A DNA stretch of 17,412 bases from an uncultured Methanobrevibacter sp. (GCF_937906425.1 NZ_CALCYR010000195.1:1-17412); one strand, 5' to 3'; positions 1 to 8,218 are shown, counted from the first letter of the stretch. The notes: generated by a model not told the origin, from the letters alone. A program made the numbers and translations.

Positions 1-87
1 AACTAATTATTTACAAAACTCAATACTTAATAATAATTAAATTAAGCAAATTATTTAAACATTACTGAAATTTTACTAATTTAAAAT

Positions 88-1209
88 TTAATCAGATTTA
101 AACCATTGTTTTGGCTTTCTGAGTGCTTTAGTCATTTTCCAACTATTTGAATTTTTAATTTCCTCATTCTTTTTCTTTGCCTTTTCATATTCTTTCTTTA
201 ACTGACTGTTCTTTTTAGACAATTTCCTGTTTTCCTTTTCCAGTCTGTCAATTTCAAGCTTATACTTGTACTCTTCAATGGAAGATGAATCCAAAATGGT
301 TTTTGCCTTAAAAATAACATTCTTTGCCACCAAATCATTGTCAAGATTGATTTTAGACAATTCTTCCTTAGCCAATAAGAAGTATTCATTAGGCCTTCCA
401 CGAATTTCATCAACAATACGGTTTATCTTAAAGTATTCCAATTCCTTTTTAAACTCCTCATACAAATCTTCTTCAATCAAAAAGTCTTCTATAATTTTTA
501 TTATTGAAAAAATGTCCTTATATTTTCTTAAACGAGTGTTTGAAATGGAATTTGGATTGTCAGTTCTATAATGATAAAGATATTCAGGGACAAATGATAT
601 TTTAGAAGCCTTCAAAAAGGTTTTTACATGAAATGGAACATCGTTGTGATTTAGATTGATTGGAAAAACAAAGGATTCATGGCTGTCAAGAAAATCCCTT
701 TTATACAATTTAAACCAAGGTGCAAATGGACCTCTGAAAGGACGTTTTCTAAAGTCATGGCAATTGAATGTGAAATTGCTGAAATCCGCATCTGGAAAAT
801 GTTCCTCTATCTCCAAACCTAAATGCCTTAGGAAAGTATCGTCCCTGTATTGGTCATATTTAAAGAGAGTCATGTCAGCATCATTTGCAATTGCATTGTC
901 CAAAACCTTTTCCAATGCATCATTCACAAGGTAATCGTCTGCATCAAAGAAATAAACGTAATCTCCTGTCATTTTTTTCATTGCATTGTTTCTAGCTGCA
1001 CTAGCTCCCTGATTCTCCTGAGAGTAGACCTTGAGACGTGAATCCTTAGACTCAAGAGACCTTAGAATCTCAAGGGAATTGTCACTTGATCCGTCATCAA
1101 CACAGATTACCTCAATGTCTTCATAGCTTTGTGAGAGAATGCTTTTCATTGACTCTTCAATATAGTCTTCACAATTATAAACAGGTACGATAACTGAAAT
1201 TTTAGTCAT
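88..1209 (-). CDS. Family 2 glycosyltransferase with C-terminal coiled coil
   Basis: The protein has 373 residues. Its N-terminal GT-A domain (about residues 4-225) opens with SVIVPVYNCEDYI, has VDDGSSDNS at 38-46 and the metal/nucleotide-binding FFDADD at 87-92, all typical of GT2 enzymes that transfer a sugar from a nucleotide sugar. Residues about 315-355 are a Lys/Glu-rich heptad-like coiled coil, followed by a basic tail with NSWKMTKALRKPKQW that could sit against the membrane or a partner (inference). No membrane span is seen, so it is probably cytoplasmic or peripheral, acting in surface-glycan assembly. Its GT domain resembles the N-terminus of the fusion protein at 5415-8042. The start at 1209 is chosen because SVIVPVYN must begin close to the N-terminus; the only nearby Shine-Dalgarno candidate is a weak GGGAT. 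Donor and acceptor are unknown. Confidence 0.9.
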   Translation of the reverse strand: MTKISVIVPVYNCEDYIEESMKSILSQSYEDIEVICVDDGSSDNSLEILRSLESKDSRLKVYSQENQGASAARNNAMKKMTGDYVYFFDADDYLVNDALEKVLDNAIANDADMTLFKYDQYRDDTFLRHLGLEIEEHFPDADFSNFTFNCHDFRKRPFRGPFAPWFKLYKRDFLDSHESFVFPINLNHNDVPFHVKTFLKASKISFVPEYLYHYRTDNPNSISNTRLRKYKDIFSIIKIIEDFLIEEDLYEEFKKELEYFKINRIVDEIRGRPNEYFLLAKEELSKINLDNDLVAKNVIFKAKTILDSSSIEEYKYKLEIDRLEKENRKLSKKNSQLKKEYEKAKKKNEEIKNSNSWKMTKALRKPKQWFKSD

Positions 1210-1245
1210 AATATCCCAAATATTTTCTAAATTTAAGAATTTTGT

Positions 1246-1308
1246 AATTAAATTAAAATTTTTTAATAAGGAATAATAAATATTCTTGAAATTAAATTAA
1301 AATTTTTT
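1246..1308. repeat. 19-base direct repeat, period 44, in the glycosyltransferase leader
   Basis: AATTAAATTAAAATTTTTT occurs exactly at 1246-1264 and 1290-1308. On the minus strand the copies read as T/A-rich boxes upstream of the glycosyltransferase start at 1209. The nearer one (TTTTAATTTAAT on the minus strand) lies about 44 bases from the ATG and could be a TATA box, so the repeat may duplicate a promoter. Sequence this AT-rich can also repeat by slippage. Confidence 0.6.
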
Positions 1309-1522
1309 GAATTTAATAGCCAATAATTTAATTTAAATTTACTGAATTAAAAAAAATCCAATTAATAAAAGCAAAATTACTGATTTTCAAAAAATCCGAT
1401 AATTATAGTATAATTTCTTTATTATTTAACATTATGGAATTCTAAGAAATCCCTTTGAAAACTTAATAGATTTAATTGACTATTAACTGACTAATAAAAC
1501 ATATTAACTATTAATACTAGTA

Positions 1523-1560
1523 TTTATAAAAATAAGAATATATTGTAAATTTTATATTAT
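1523..1560 (+). promoter_or_regulatory. Candidate TATA boxes for purE
   Basis: Two archaeal TATA-like elements precede purE: TTTATAAA at 1523-1530 and TTTATATTAT at 1551-1560. With transcription starting about 25 bases downstream, the second would give a leader of roughly 20-25 bases and the first one of about 50. Both readings rest only on sequence resemblance. Confidence 0.4.
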
Positions 1561-1591
1561 AACTAATAAAGATATAAAAATATTCATAAAA

Positions 1592-1596
1592 AGGAG
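1592..1596 (+). promoter_or_regulatory. Ribosome binding site of purE
   Basis: AGGAG lies 7 bases before the ATG at 1604, a good Shine-Dalgarno match at normal spacing. It supports that start codon. Confidence 0.7.
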
Positions 1597-1603
1597 TAAT
1601 TAG

Positions 1604-2608
1604 ATGGTTCCAAAAGTAATGATAATTCTTGGAAGTGCTTCTGATAAGGATATAGCTTTAAAATCTATTAAAATATTAGAAAAACTCCAAATTCCATACA
1701 GTTTAAAAGTTGCATCTGCACATAGAACTCATGATAAAGTGAAAAAACTTGTTATCGATGCAACAAATCAAGGTGTAGAAGTATTTATAGGAATTGCAGG
1801 ACTTGCTGCACACTTGCCTGGAGCAATAGCTGCATACACCCATAGACCAGTCATTGGAGTTCCTGTAAAAGGGGCAATTGAAGGATTAGATGCATTATAT
1901 GCATGTGTACAAATGCCATTTCCAGTACCTGTAACAACTGTTGGAATAGGCAGGGGAGACAATGCTGCAATACTTGCAGGGGAAATCATTGCAAGCCATG
2001 ATAATGATATTGCAGAAAACATTTCCAAACTAAGGGAAGAATATCAGGAAAAGGTTGAAAATGGAGAAAAGGAACTTATTGAAACCCTTGATGGAGAATA
2101 TTTCCAAAAAGACTTTTTATCTGATGAAAAATTCGAGAAAGTAGAATTTGAAGAACTTGAAGACACTCCAGATGTCATGATTCTTGCAGGAAGCTATTCC
2201 GATATGGAAATTGCTAAGGATGTGGCCATATTACTTGAAAGAATGAATATTGAATACAAGCTTGACTATATTTCTCCTATAAGACATGCAAGAGACTTTG
2301 AAGCCTATATGAGCAAAAGAAACAATGCAAAAATATTCATTGCAATCAGTGGATTGTCAGCTCTTGTAGCCGGATCTGTAGTTGCACTTTGTGAAAAACC
2401 TGTAATTGGAGTTCCATGCTCAAATAAGTTAAACGGCCAGGACGCATTGATTACAATGGCTAACATGCCTCCGGGAGTACCTATTGGAACTGTTGGAATT
2501 GATAATGGTAGAAATGCGGCAATAGCTGCTGCAGAAATCCTTGCAATATCTGATAAGGAAATTGAAAAGAACTTAAAATGGATTAAATACAAAAATGCAG
2601 ACTTATAA
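1604..2608 (+). CDS. purE: Two-domain PurE, N5-CAIR mutase / AIR carboxylase-type protein
   Basis: PurE acts in de novo purine synthesis, forming CAIR in the cytoplasm, either from N5-CAIR or, in class II enzymes, directly from AIR and CO2. The 334-residue protein is about twice a usual PurE and is a tandem domain duplication. Domain 1 (about 3-150) keeps ILGSASDKD, the catalytic SAHRT (H40), GLAAHLPG (H70) and VIGVPVKG. Domain 2 (about 189-320) repeats the fold (ILAGSYSD, SGLSALVAG, VIGVPCSN, PPGVPIGTVGID) but has SPIRHAR at 224-230 where SAHRT is expected and has lost the second His. Domain 1 is therefore probably catalytic and domain 2 structural or regulatory. No PurK is in the window, so class I or class II chemistry cannot be settled here. 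Two-domain PurE proteins are known in methanogens. The gene's last codons and flank are tandemly duplicated downstream. Confidence 0.93.
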   Translation: MVPKVMIILGSASDKDIALKSIKILEKLQIPYSLKVASAHRTHDKVKKLVIDATNQGVEVFIGIAGLAAHLPGAIAAYTHRPVIGVPVKGAIEGLDALYACVQMPFPVPVTTVGIGRGDNAAILAGEIIASHDNDIAENISKLREEYQEKVENGEKELIETLDGEYFQKDFLSDEKFEKVEFEELEDTPDVMILAGSYSDMEIAKDVAILLERMNIEYKLDYISPIRHARDFEAYMSKRNNAKIFIAISGLSALVAGSVVALCEKPVIGVPCSNKLNGQDALITMANMPPGVPIGTVGIDNGRNAAIAAAEILAISDKEIEKNLKWIKYKNADL

Positions 2609-2775
2609 TTAATAATTACAACATTAAATAAAAAAAAAACTAATTAATAATTATAATTTTCCTATTATACAAAAAAAGCAGACTTATAATTAATAATTAC
2701 AACATTAAATAAAAAAAACTAATTAATAATTATAATTTTCCAATTATACAAAAATGCAAATTAATAATAATTACT
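2597..2775. repeat. Tandem duplication spanning the purE stop codon (period about 81/79)
   Basis: Unit 1 (2597-2677) begins inside the last codons of purE with GCAGACTTATAATTAATAAT. Unit 2 (2678-2756) repeats it almost exactly, differing mainly by two fewer A's in a poly-A run and a T-to-A change. A short, decayed third start is visible at 2757-2775. The copies therefore include a second, out-of-use Ala-Asp-Leu-stop. Confidence 0.9.
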
Positions 2776-2823
2776 TCATTTAAAGAACCAAAAACCTTTT
2801 TACTGATTAAATGTGCTAAAAAA

Positions 2824-2833
2824 GAGGAGTGAT
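2824..2833 (+). promoter_or_regulatory. Strong Shine-Dalgarno site of the UbiD-family gene
   Basis: GAGGAGTGAT is nearly the full complement of the archaeal 16S rRNA 3' end and stands 5 bases before the ATG at 2839. It is the strongest ribosome binding site in the window and suggests high translation. Confidence 0.75.
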
Positions 2834-2838
2834 ATAAA

Positions 2839-4101
2839 ATGGCAGAAGATATGAAAATAATTCAAATTGATAAAGAAGTGGATGTCGAATATGAGGCAGC
2901 TAAAATATTAAGAGAATATCCAAAGGACACAGTTATCCTAAACAATGTAAAAGGATATGACATGCCAATCGTTTCAGGAATATGCAATACAAGAGAGAAA
3001 ATAGCGCAATCACTTAACTGTCAAGTTGATGAGATTACCTTTAAAATCATAGACGGTATGAACAATCCGACTCCTGTTACAAAATTCATAGACATAAAGG
3101 ATGAATACAACAGCAAAAGAGTGGATCTTGGAAAGATACCTGTTCTTACACACTATAAACGTGATGGAGGAGCATACATAACTGCAGGTGTTGTATTTGC
3201 AAAAGACCCTGAAACAGGAGTTCAAAACGCTTCCATTCACAGAATGCTTGTTTTGGAAAAAAACAAACTGGCAATTCGTATCGTGCCAAGAAACCTTTAC
3301 ACCTATGTCCAAAAGGCAAGGGATATGGGAAAGGACTTGGACATTTCAATAGCTATTGGAATGGAACCTTCAACCCTTCTTGCATGTACAACCTCAATTC
3401 CAATAGATGCTGATGAGATGGAAGTTGCAAACAGGTTCAAGAATGGTGAACTGGAACTTGTAAACTGTAAAAACGGCCTTAAGGTACCTGAAGCAGACAT
3501 TATCTTTGAAGGTAAGATATTGGTTAATGAAACCGCTAAAGAAGGCCCATTTGTAGACTTGACTGACACTTATGACCTTATTAGAGATGAACCTGTCATC
3601 AAATTAAGCAAGATGTACATTAAAAAGGAAAATCCAATGTACCATGCAATCTTACCGGCCGGATTCGAACATAAATTATTGCAAGGACTTCCACAGGAAC
3701 CTAGAATCTACAATGCAGTTAAAAACACTGTTCCAACAGTGCAAAATGTTGTATTGACTGAAGGAGGTTGCTGTTGGTTGCATGCAGCTGTTTCAATCAA
3801 AAAACAAACCCAGGGAGATGGAAAAAACGTGATCATGGCCGCACTTGCTGCACACCCATCCCTAAAACATGTTGTTGTGGTAAATGAAGACGTTGACATC
3901 TTTGACCCACAGGACATTGAATATGCAATAGCTACACGTGTAAAAGGAGACGACGACATAATCATTGTTCCTAAAGCAAGAGGTTCATCCCTTGATCCAG
4001 TAGCTTCTGAAATTGATGGAACTACTACAAAAGTAGGTGTAGACGCTACAAAATCAATTTTAGAACCAGAAAAATTCGAAAGAGTTAGTTTCGGAGAATA
4101 A
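2839..4101 (+). CDS. UbiD-family prenyl-FMN decarboxylase, possibly anhydromevalonate phosphate decarboxylase
   Basis: The 420-residue protein is a UbiD-family decarboxylase, a class that uses prenylated FMN made by UbiX. Visible family signatures are HYKRDGGAYITAG (105-117), the NASIHRMLV cofactor/metal region (130-138), the catalytic-type Arg in IVPRNLY (R151), EGPFVDLTDTY (235-245; E235 then D240 where many members have Glu) and ILPAGFEHKLLQG (271-283). The single compact domain is about the size of archaeal homologues. In archaea a UbiD homologue decarboxylates trans-anhydromevalonate 5-phosphate in the modified mevalonate pathway to isoprenoid lipids, and that is the most attractive role here. 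It is inferred from lineage and size, not proved by sequence. The gene follows purE on the same strand after 230 bases and probably has its own promoter. No UbiX is in the window. Confidence 0.85.
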   Translation: MAEDMKIIQIDKEVDVEYEAAKILREYPKDTVILNNVKGYDMPIVSGICNTREKIAQSLNCQVDEITFKIIDGMNNPTPVTKFIDIKDEYNSKRVDLGKIPVLTHYKRDGGAYITAGVVFAKDPETGVQNASIHRMLVLEKNKLAIRIVPRNLYTYVQKARDMGKDLDISIAIGMEPSTLLACTTSIPIDADEMEVANRFKNGELELVNCKNGLKVPEADIIFEGKILVNETAKEGPFVDLTDTYDLIRDEPVIKLSKMYIKKENPMYHAILPAGFEHKLLQGLPQEPRIYNAVKNTVPTVQNVVLTEGGCCWLHAAVSIKKQTQGDGKNVIMAALAAHPSLKHVVVVNEDVDIFDPQDIEYAIATRVKGDDDIIIVPKARGSSLDPVASEIDGTTTKVGVDATKSILEPEKFERVSFGE

Positions 4102-4140
4102 TTAAATTTTGTACTTTTTAATATTAAATACAATTTTAAA

Positions 4141-4250
4141 GAGTTTTTTAAAATCAATAAAAAAAAACTGTTCTTTAAATTAAAAAAAAGAGTTTTTTAA
4201 AATCAATAAAAAAAAAAAAACTGTTCTTTAAATTAAAAAAAAAGAGTTTT
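4141..4250. repeat. Tandem repeat downstream of the UbiD-family gene (periods 49 and 54)
   Basis: A unit beginning GAGTTTTTTAAAATCAATAA and ending CTGTTCTTTAAATTAAAAAA occurs at 4141-4189 and 4190-4243, with the start of a third at 4244. Copies differ mainly in poly-A length. Within a unit, AAAGAG-TTTTTT can pair with AAAAAA-CTGTTCTTT, and each copy brings a T-run on the coding strand, so the array may act as repeated terminators. Confidence 0.85.
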
Positions 4251-4270
4251 AAACTAATAAATACTATTTA

Positions 4271-4275
4271 GGTGA
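4271..4275 (+). promoter_or_regulatory. Ribosome binding site of gpsA
   Basis: GGTGA lies 4 bases before the ATG at 4280. It matches the inner part of the archaeal Shine-Dalgarno (GGAGGTGAT) at correct spacing and supports this start. Confidence 0.6.
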
Positions 4276-4279
4276 AAGA

Positions 4280-5251
4280 ATGGAAAAAGTAGGTGTTATG
4301 GGAGCAGGCAGTCTAGGAACTGCAATAGCTCAAACAATTTCTGAAAATGTAAATCAGGTAATTTTACATTTAAGAAGAAAAGAATTAAGAGATTCAATAA
4401 ACGAAACCAGATATAATACTGAATACTATCCTAATACAAAGCTAAAAGACAATATTATAGCTACAACCGATTTAAATGACCTAAAGGACTGTGGCATAAT
4501 ATTCCTAACAATTCCTTCATCTGCTTTTAGATCCAGCCTAAAAACTCTTAAGGATTATATCAGTCCAGACACAATTCTCGTTACAACCGCAAAGGGAATT
4601 GAATACCCTTCCCTAAAAACAATGGGAAATATAATAGAGGAATTCTTTGGAGACAATTATGTAGCATTGTCCGGACCTAATTTTGCATCAGAAATTGTCT
4701 TAAACCTTGCAACAGTTTCAAACATTGCATCAAAAAACAGAGAATCAAGTGAATTGGTAAAATCCGTTTTATCAACCCCTCAATTCAAGGTAAAAATCAT
4801 AGATGATGTAATCGGCCTTGAAATGTGTGGAGTCCTTAAAAACATCAATGCAATAGCCAATGGAATCTGTGAAGGAATGAATATCAATGAAAACGCAAGA
4901 TATGGTGTATTGACAAAGGGATTTGAAGATACAAAGGACATTATCAAATACATTGGAGGAGACGAATCCACTGCAGGAGAATACTGCGGATTTGGAGACC
5001 TTGTTTTGACCTCAACATCCCTTGAAAGCAGAAACCACACACTTGGTATGCTATACGGACAAAGGATAATTGTTGACGAGAAGGCAAGCGGAATTGTCTT
5101 TGAGGGAAAGAACTCAATCATGGCAATCAAGGACATCTGTGACAAGAACAAGATTAAAAGCGTAACTGTAGACTTTGTTTATGATGTTATAGTTAGGCAA
5201 ATCCCACCTACAATAGCTTTCAATACATTATGGCAAAACATTGAGGAATAA
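4280..5251 (+). CDS. gpsA: Bacterial-type NAD(P)-dependent glycerol-3-phosphate dehydrogenase
   Basis: GpsA reduces dihydroxyacetone phosphate to sn-glycerol-3-phosphate in the cytoplasm. The 323-residue protein is full length. It shows the N-terminal dinucleotide-binding GVMGAGSLGTAIA (5-17), TTAKGIE (102-108), LSGPNFASEI (130-139), the catalytic lysine region GVLKNINAIANG (K187), ARYGVLTKGFED (206-217) and CGFGDLVLTSTSLESRN (236-252), all in GpsA order. Archaeal phospholipids use sn-glycerol-1-phosphate made by an unrelated enzyme (EgsA), so this protein is unlikely to serve membrane lipids. Its downstream neighbours are CDP-glycerol-polymer-like enzymes, suggesting it supplies their glycerol phosphate (inference). 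Transfer from bacteria is plausible. A narrower or different polyol-phosphate substrate is possible, because no residue visible here settles substrate choice. Confidence 0.88.
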   Translation: MEKVGVMGAGSLGTAIAQTISENVNQVILHLRRKELRDSINETRYNTEYYPNTKLKDNIIATTDLNDLKDCGIIFLTIPSSAFRSSLKTLKDYISPDTILVTTAKGIEYPSLKTMGNIIEEFFGDNYVALSGPNFASEIVLNLATVSNIASKNRESSELVKSVLSTPQFKVKIIDDVIGLEMCGVLKNINAIANGICEGMNINENARYGVLTKGFEDTKDIIKYIGGDESTAGEYCGFGDLVLTSTSLESRNHTLGMLYGQRIIVDEKASGIVFEGKNSIMAIKDICDKNKIKSVTVDFVYDVIVRQIPPTIAFNTLWQNIEE

Positions 5252-5266
5252 TTGGGTAAAACCCAA
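5252..5266 (+). terminator. Small hairpin directly after gpsA
   Basis: TTGGGT-AAA-ACCCAA forms a perfect 6-bp stem immediately after the gpsA stop codon. The loop is only three bases and no strong T-run follows, so it may be an mRNA 3'-end stabiliser rather than a terminator. Confidence 0.35.
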
Positions 5267-5289
5267 CTATAATTAAGGATTAAGTAATT

Positions 5290-5387
5290 AAATACTCTTA
5301 AATTATATTAAAATTCAATCCAATCAAATTAAAATTTTAAATACTCTTAAATTATATTAAAATTCAATTCAATCAAATTAAAATTTT
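5290..5387. repeat. 49-bp tandem duplication between gpsA and the fusion gene
   Basis: Units 5290-5338 and 5339-5387 both begin AAATACTCTTAAATTATATT and match at 48 of 49 positions (C at 5320, T at 5369). The array ends 27 bases before the ATG of the downstream gene, so it occupies the likely promoter/leader of that gene. Confidence 0.9.
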
Positions 5388-5414
5388 AAACTTATCAACT
5401 ACTTGGGGAATTAG

Positions 5415-8042
5415 ATGCTTAAATTTTCAGTTATCCTAACTGTTTACAATTGTGAAAAATATCTTAAGGAATGTTTAGACAGCCTAATCAATCAAACATT
5501 CAAGGATTTTGAAATCATATGTATTAATGACGGCTCAACAGACAATTCAGTGAATATTCTAGAGGATTATGCCAAAAGAGACAATCGTATCCAAATACAT
5601 AATCAGGAAAATCAGGGTGTTGGAGCAAGCAGAAACCGTGGAATTGAACTTGCTCAAGGAGAATACATCCAATTTCTAGACGGCGACGACAAATTGGCAA
5701 GCAATGCCTTGGAATCAGTAAACAAGTTCCTTAAAGGCAATGATGTTAATATAGTATCCATCCCCATATACTACTTCAATGAAAGAAACCATGACCTGAA
5801 CTACAAGTTCAACAGGATGCAGGACAGCAAAAACAGGATTGTTGATTTGAATGAAAACCCTAATGCAATTCAAGGTTCTGTAAACTCTGCATTTATTAAA
5901 AAATCTGCAATAGCTAATATTAGATTTGATGAAAAACTTGACTTTGATGAAGGATTAATCTTCATTAACAAAATACTTCTTTTAAACAATAAGATAGGTC
6001 TTGTTAAGGATACAGAATACTTCTATAGAAGAAGCAACAGCAAATCCTTGACAAACACTGCAAAAAATAAAAAAACATTTTACACTTATAGGCTTGACTG
6101 CCTAAAGGATCTTATTGACTATTCCATTGAAAAACATGGAAAGCTTTTAAAATACATAGAAAATACAATTGCATATAGCTTTAAATCCTTTAACAATCTT
6201 TCTGATTTTCCAAATATTCTTACAAAAGAGGATATTGACGAGTTTTGGCAAAAACTATATGATATCCTTGATTATATTGATGAGGACTCACTTACAAACC
6301 CTCAAATAATGACTAAAAAGATTGCCTACCTTGGGGAATTCCTTGTTTTCATTAAAAACCGTATGGACTTCCATGTTGGAAAGGATGAAGAAGGATTTAC
6401 CTGCCTAAAAACCGGAAACTACATCATTAACAATTTGGAAAAACGCAGAATATTCTTTGACATCATTGAACTTAAAAAGGGTGTCTTGAACTTATCCGGA
6501 AACTTTGTAAGCTCCTGCAAGAAAGAAGCATTGCATATAGAGGCTATAAAGGTTCATAATGGCAAAAAGGAAAAATTCATAGGCAAGGAAGTGGAATACC
6601 CTAGAACTGCAAGGGAAACAAAAAGATTGCTTGGAATCGATTGGAGATTTGACTATAATTTCGAATTTAAAATCCCTATAGACAAGAAGGGAGAAACAAA
6701 AATAAATTTCAACATGGTCTATGAAGAGGATGGCAAGAAGCTTGTTATGAAAAACAATGTGACATTCAGGAAATTCGCTGAAATATCCAAGTTCAGCCAT
6801 TACTATATTAGAAACTCCCAGATTTTGGCCGTAATTAACAAGACATTCCACATTATGCCATATAGTCTTAAGAAGGCTCTTCGCTTTGAATTAAGTTCAA
6901 TCAAGACAATCCTAACAAACAGGACAAAATACAGATACAGCTCAATCTTCTACAGACTCCTATACTTATTATGCTTACCTAAAATGAAAAACAGAAAGAT
7001 CTATCTCTTTATGGATAGAAGAGACAATACAGGTGATAATGGAGAGCACCTATTCAGATATGCAATTGAGCAGAATGATGATGTGGAAAAGTATTTCGCT
7101 GTTGAAAAGGACTGCAAGGAGTATCCAAAACTTAAGAAGGAGTATGGAAAAAGCATTTTGGAATTTGGCTCCTTCAGACATAAATTCCATTACATGTTCT
7201 GTGACAAGCTCATATCCTCCCAAGGATATAAAAATCACATTAATCCATTTGCAGACAAGAACTTAAAGCTTGTTCAGGGAATATCATCCCCTCCAGTCTA
7301 TTTCCTCCAGCATGGAGTTGGAAAATACAATATGACAAGCTGGCTTAGAAAATACGACATTAACTTTTCACTCCTGCTTACAGTATCAGACCTTGACCAG
7401 AAGGCATTTGTTGAAAACTATAACTATGATGAGGAAATCATTCAGGAACTAGGTTTCCCAAGATTTGACAACTTAACAAATGAAAATCTTAAAAAGGAAA
7501 TTGTAATTATTCCAACATGGAGAAAGGAAATCAGAACTGAAGACGACTTGATAAGTTCAGAATACTTCCAAAGATGGAACAATCTCCTAAACAATGAGAG
7601 ACTATTGAAATCAGCAAGGGAAAATGGCTATAAAATCGTCTATAAGCCTCACCCTAATTCATTGAAATTCTTAAATCTCTTCAATACAGAAAATGTTGAA
7701 GTTGACAATAAAAGAAGATTCCACGACATCCTATGTGAATCAGCATTGATGATAACTGACTATTCTTCAGTCAATTTCGATTTTGCCTACCTTAAAAAGC
7801 CTGTTATATACTATCAATATGGAGACGACTATCATTTCCAGGGCGACAGTTTGATTGATGATGAGGCAAGTACATTCGGTGCTGTAATCAAGGAAGAAGA
7901 CGAGTTGATTGAAAAGACAATTGACTATATTGAAAATGACTGTAAAATGGAAGAGGAATATGTTGAAAAGGTTGAAAAGTTCTTTAAATACACTGACAAG
8001 GGCAATTGTAAGAGAGTTTACGATTGGATTTTAAAAAATTAG
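5415..8042 (+). CDS. GT2 glycosyltransferase fused to CDP-glycerol glycerophosphotransferase-like domain
   Basis: This 875-residue protein combines two enzymes. Residues 3-230 are a GT2 glycosyltransferase: SVILTVYNCEKYL, INDGSTDNS (37-45) and FLDGDD (87-92). About 240-500 is a linker containing a beta-rich stretch (345-450) like that preceding TagF catalytic domains. About 525-875 is a TagF/TagB-type catalytic domain with LQHG (H633), PTWRKE (700-705), YKPHPN (H746) and ITDYSSVNFDF (780-790), residues used to transfer glycerol phosphate from CDP-glycerol. It has no membrane span or signal peptide and probably works at the inner membrane face. One chain could add a sugar and a glycerol phosphate in turn, making a repeat or linkage unit (inference). 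The start is supported by GGGGA 5 bases upstream. The polyol may be other than glycerol. Its last codons are duplicated downstream. Confidence 0.88.
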   Translation: MLKFSVILTVYNCEKYLKECLDSLINQTFKDFEIICINDGSTDNSVNILEDYAKRDNRIQIHNQENQGVGASRNRGIELAQGEYIQFLDGDDKLASNALESVNKFLKGNDVNIVSIPIYYFNERNHDLNYKFNRMQDSKNRIVDLNENPNAIQGSVNSAFIKKSAIANIRFDEKLDFDEGLIFINKILLLNNKIGLVKDTEYFYRRSNSKSLTNTAKNKKTFYTYRLDCLKDLIDYSIEKHGKLLKYIENTIAYSFKSFNNLSDFPNILTKEDIDEFWQKLYDILDYIDEDSLTNPQIMTKKIAYLGEFLVFIKNRMDFHVGKDEEGFTCLKTGNYIINNLEKRRIFFDIIELKKGVLNLSGNFVSSCKKEALHIEAIKVHNGKKEKFIGKEVEYPRTARETKRLLGIDWRFDYNFEFKIPIDKKGETKINFNMVYEEDGKKLVMKNNVTFRKFAEISKFSHYYIRNSQILAVINKTFHIMPYSLKKALRFELSSIKTILTNRTKYRYSSIFYRLLYLLCLPKMKNRKIYLFMDRRDNTGDNGEHLFRYAIEQNDDVEKYFAVEKDCKEYPKLKKEYGKSILEFGSFRHKFHYMFCDKLISSQGYKNHINPFADKNLKLVQGISSPPVYFLQHGVGKYNMTSWLRKYDINFSLLLTVSDLDQKAFVENYNYDEEIIQELGFPRFDNLTNENLKKEIVIIPTWRKEIRTEDDLISSEYFQRWNNLLNNERLLKSARENGYKIVYKPHPNSLKFLNLFNTENVEVDNKRRFHDILCESALMITDYSSVNFDFAYLKKPVIYYQYGDDYHFQGDSLIDDEASTFGAVIKEEDELIEKTIDYIENDCKMEEEYVEKVEKFFKYTDKGNCKRVYDWILKN

Positions 8043-8110
8043 AACAATAAACCCTGAATTTTTATAATGGATTTTAAAAAATTAGAACAATAAACCCTGA
8101 ATTTTTATAA
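8025..8110. repeat. Perfect 43-bp tandem duplication spanning the fusion-gene stop
   Basis: Units 8025-8067 and 8068-8110 are identical by eye. They begin in the final codons (TGGATTTTAAAAAATTAG, Trp-Ile-Leu-Lys-Asn-stop) and run into the T-rich flank CTGAATTTTTATAA. The period is not a multiple of three and the second copy is untranslated. Confidence 0.93.
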
Positions 8111-8167
8111 AATTAATTGATTAAAAAAGTTTTAAAGTATTAAAACTAAAATAGATTTAATTAATTT

Positions 8168-8218
8168 TAACAAATTATTAAAAAATAAAAACAAAAAAAT
8201 CAATTTAACAAATTATTA
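8168..8218. repeat. Short direct repeat before the nucleotidyltransferase gene (period 38)
   Basis: TAACAAATTATTA occurs at 8168-8180 and again at 8206-8218, immediately before the GAGGA ribosome binding site (8224-8228) of the gene starting at 8235. Confidence 0.6.

Larger units (their letters stand above)
1210..1603. other. AT-rich divergent spacer between the glycosyltransferase and purE
   Basis: This 394-base spacer holds no convincing coding region. It must carry promoters for both flanking genes, which are read outwards. It contains an exact 19-base direct repeat near the glycosyltransferase side and TATA-like boxes near purE, listed separately. No RNA gene or riboswitch-like structure was recognised by eye. 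Confidence 0.7.

Noticed and set aside
1210..1603. tRNA or other structured RNA in the divergent spacer
   Set aside because: No GC-rich stems, T-loop-like sequence or cloverleaf could be traced; the stretch is AT-only promoter-type DNA.
2597..2775. CRISPR-like array
   Set aside because: The repeats are head-to-tail duplications without unique spacers, only two or three copies, very AT-rich, and no cas genes are near.
3708..4157. Antisense open frame of 149 codons opposite the UbiD-family gene
   Set aside because: It is covered by a gene with strong family motifs, has no ribosome binding site or recognisable domain, and has the low-complexity composition expected of a reverse-strand shadow.
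4141..5387. Insertion sequence or integration scars flanking gpsA (direct repeats at both sides)
   Set aside because: The repeats before and after gpsA differ in sequence, are each internally tandem, and there is no transposase, integrase or terminal inverted repeat.
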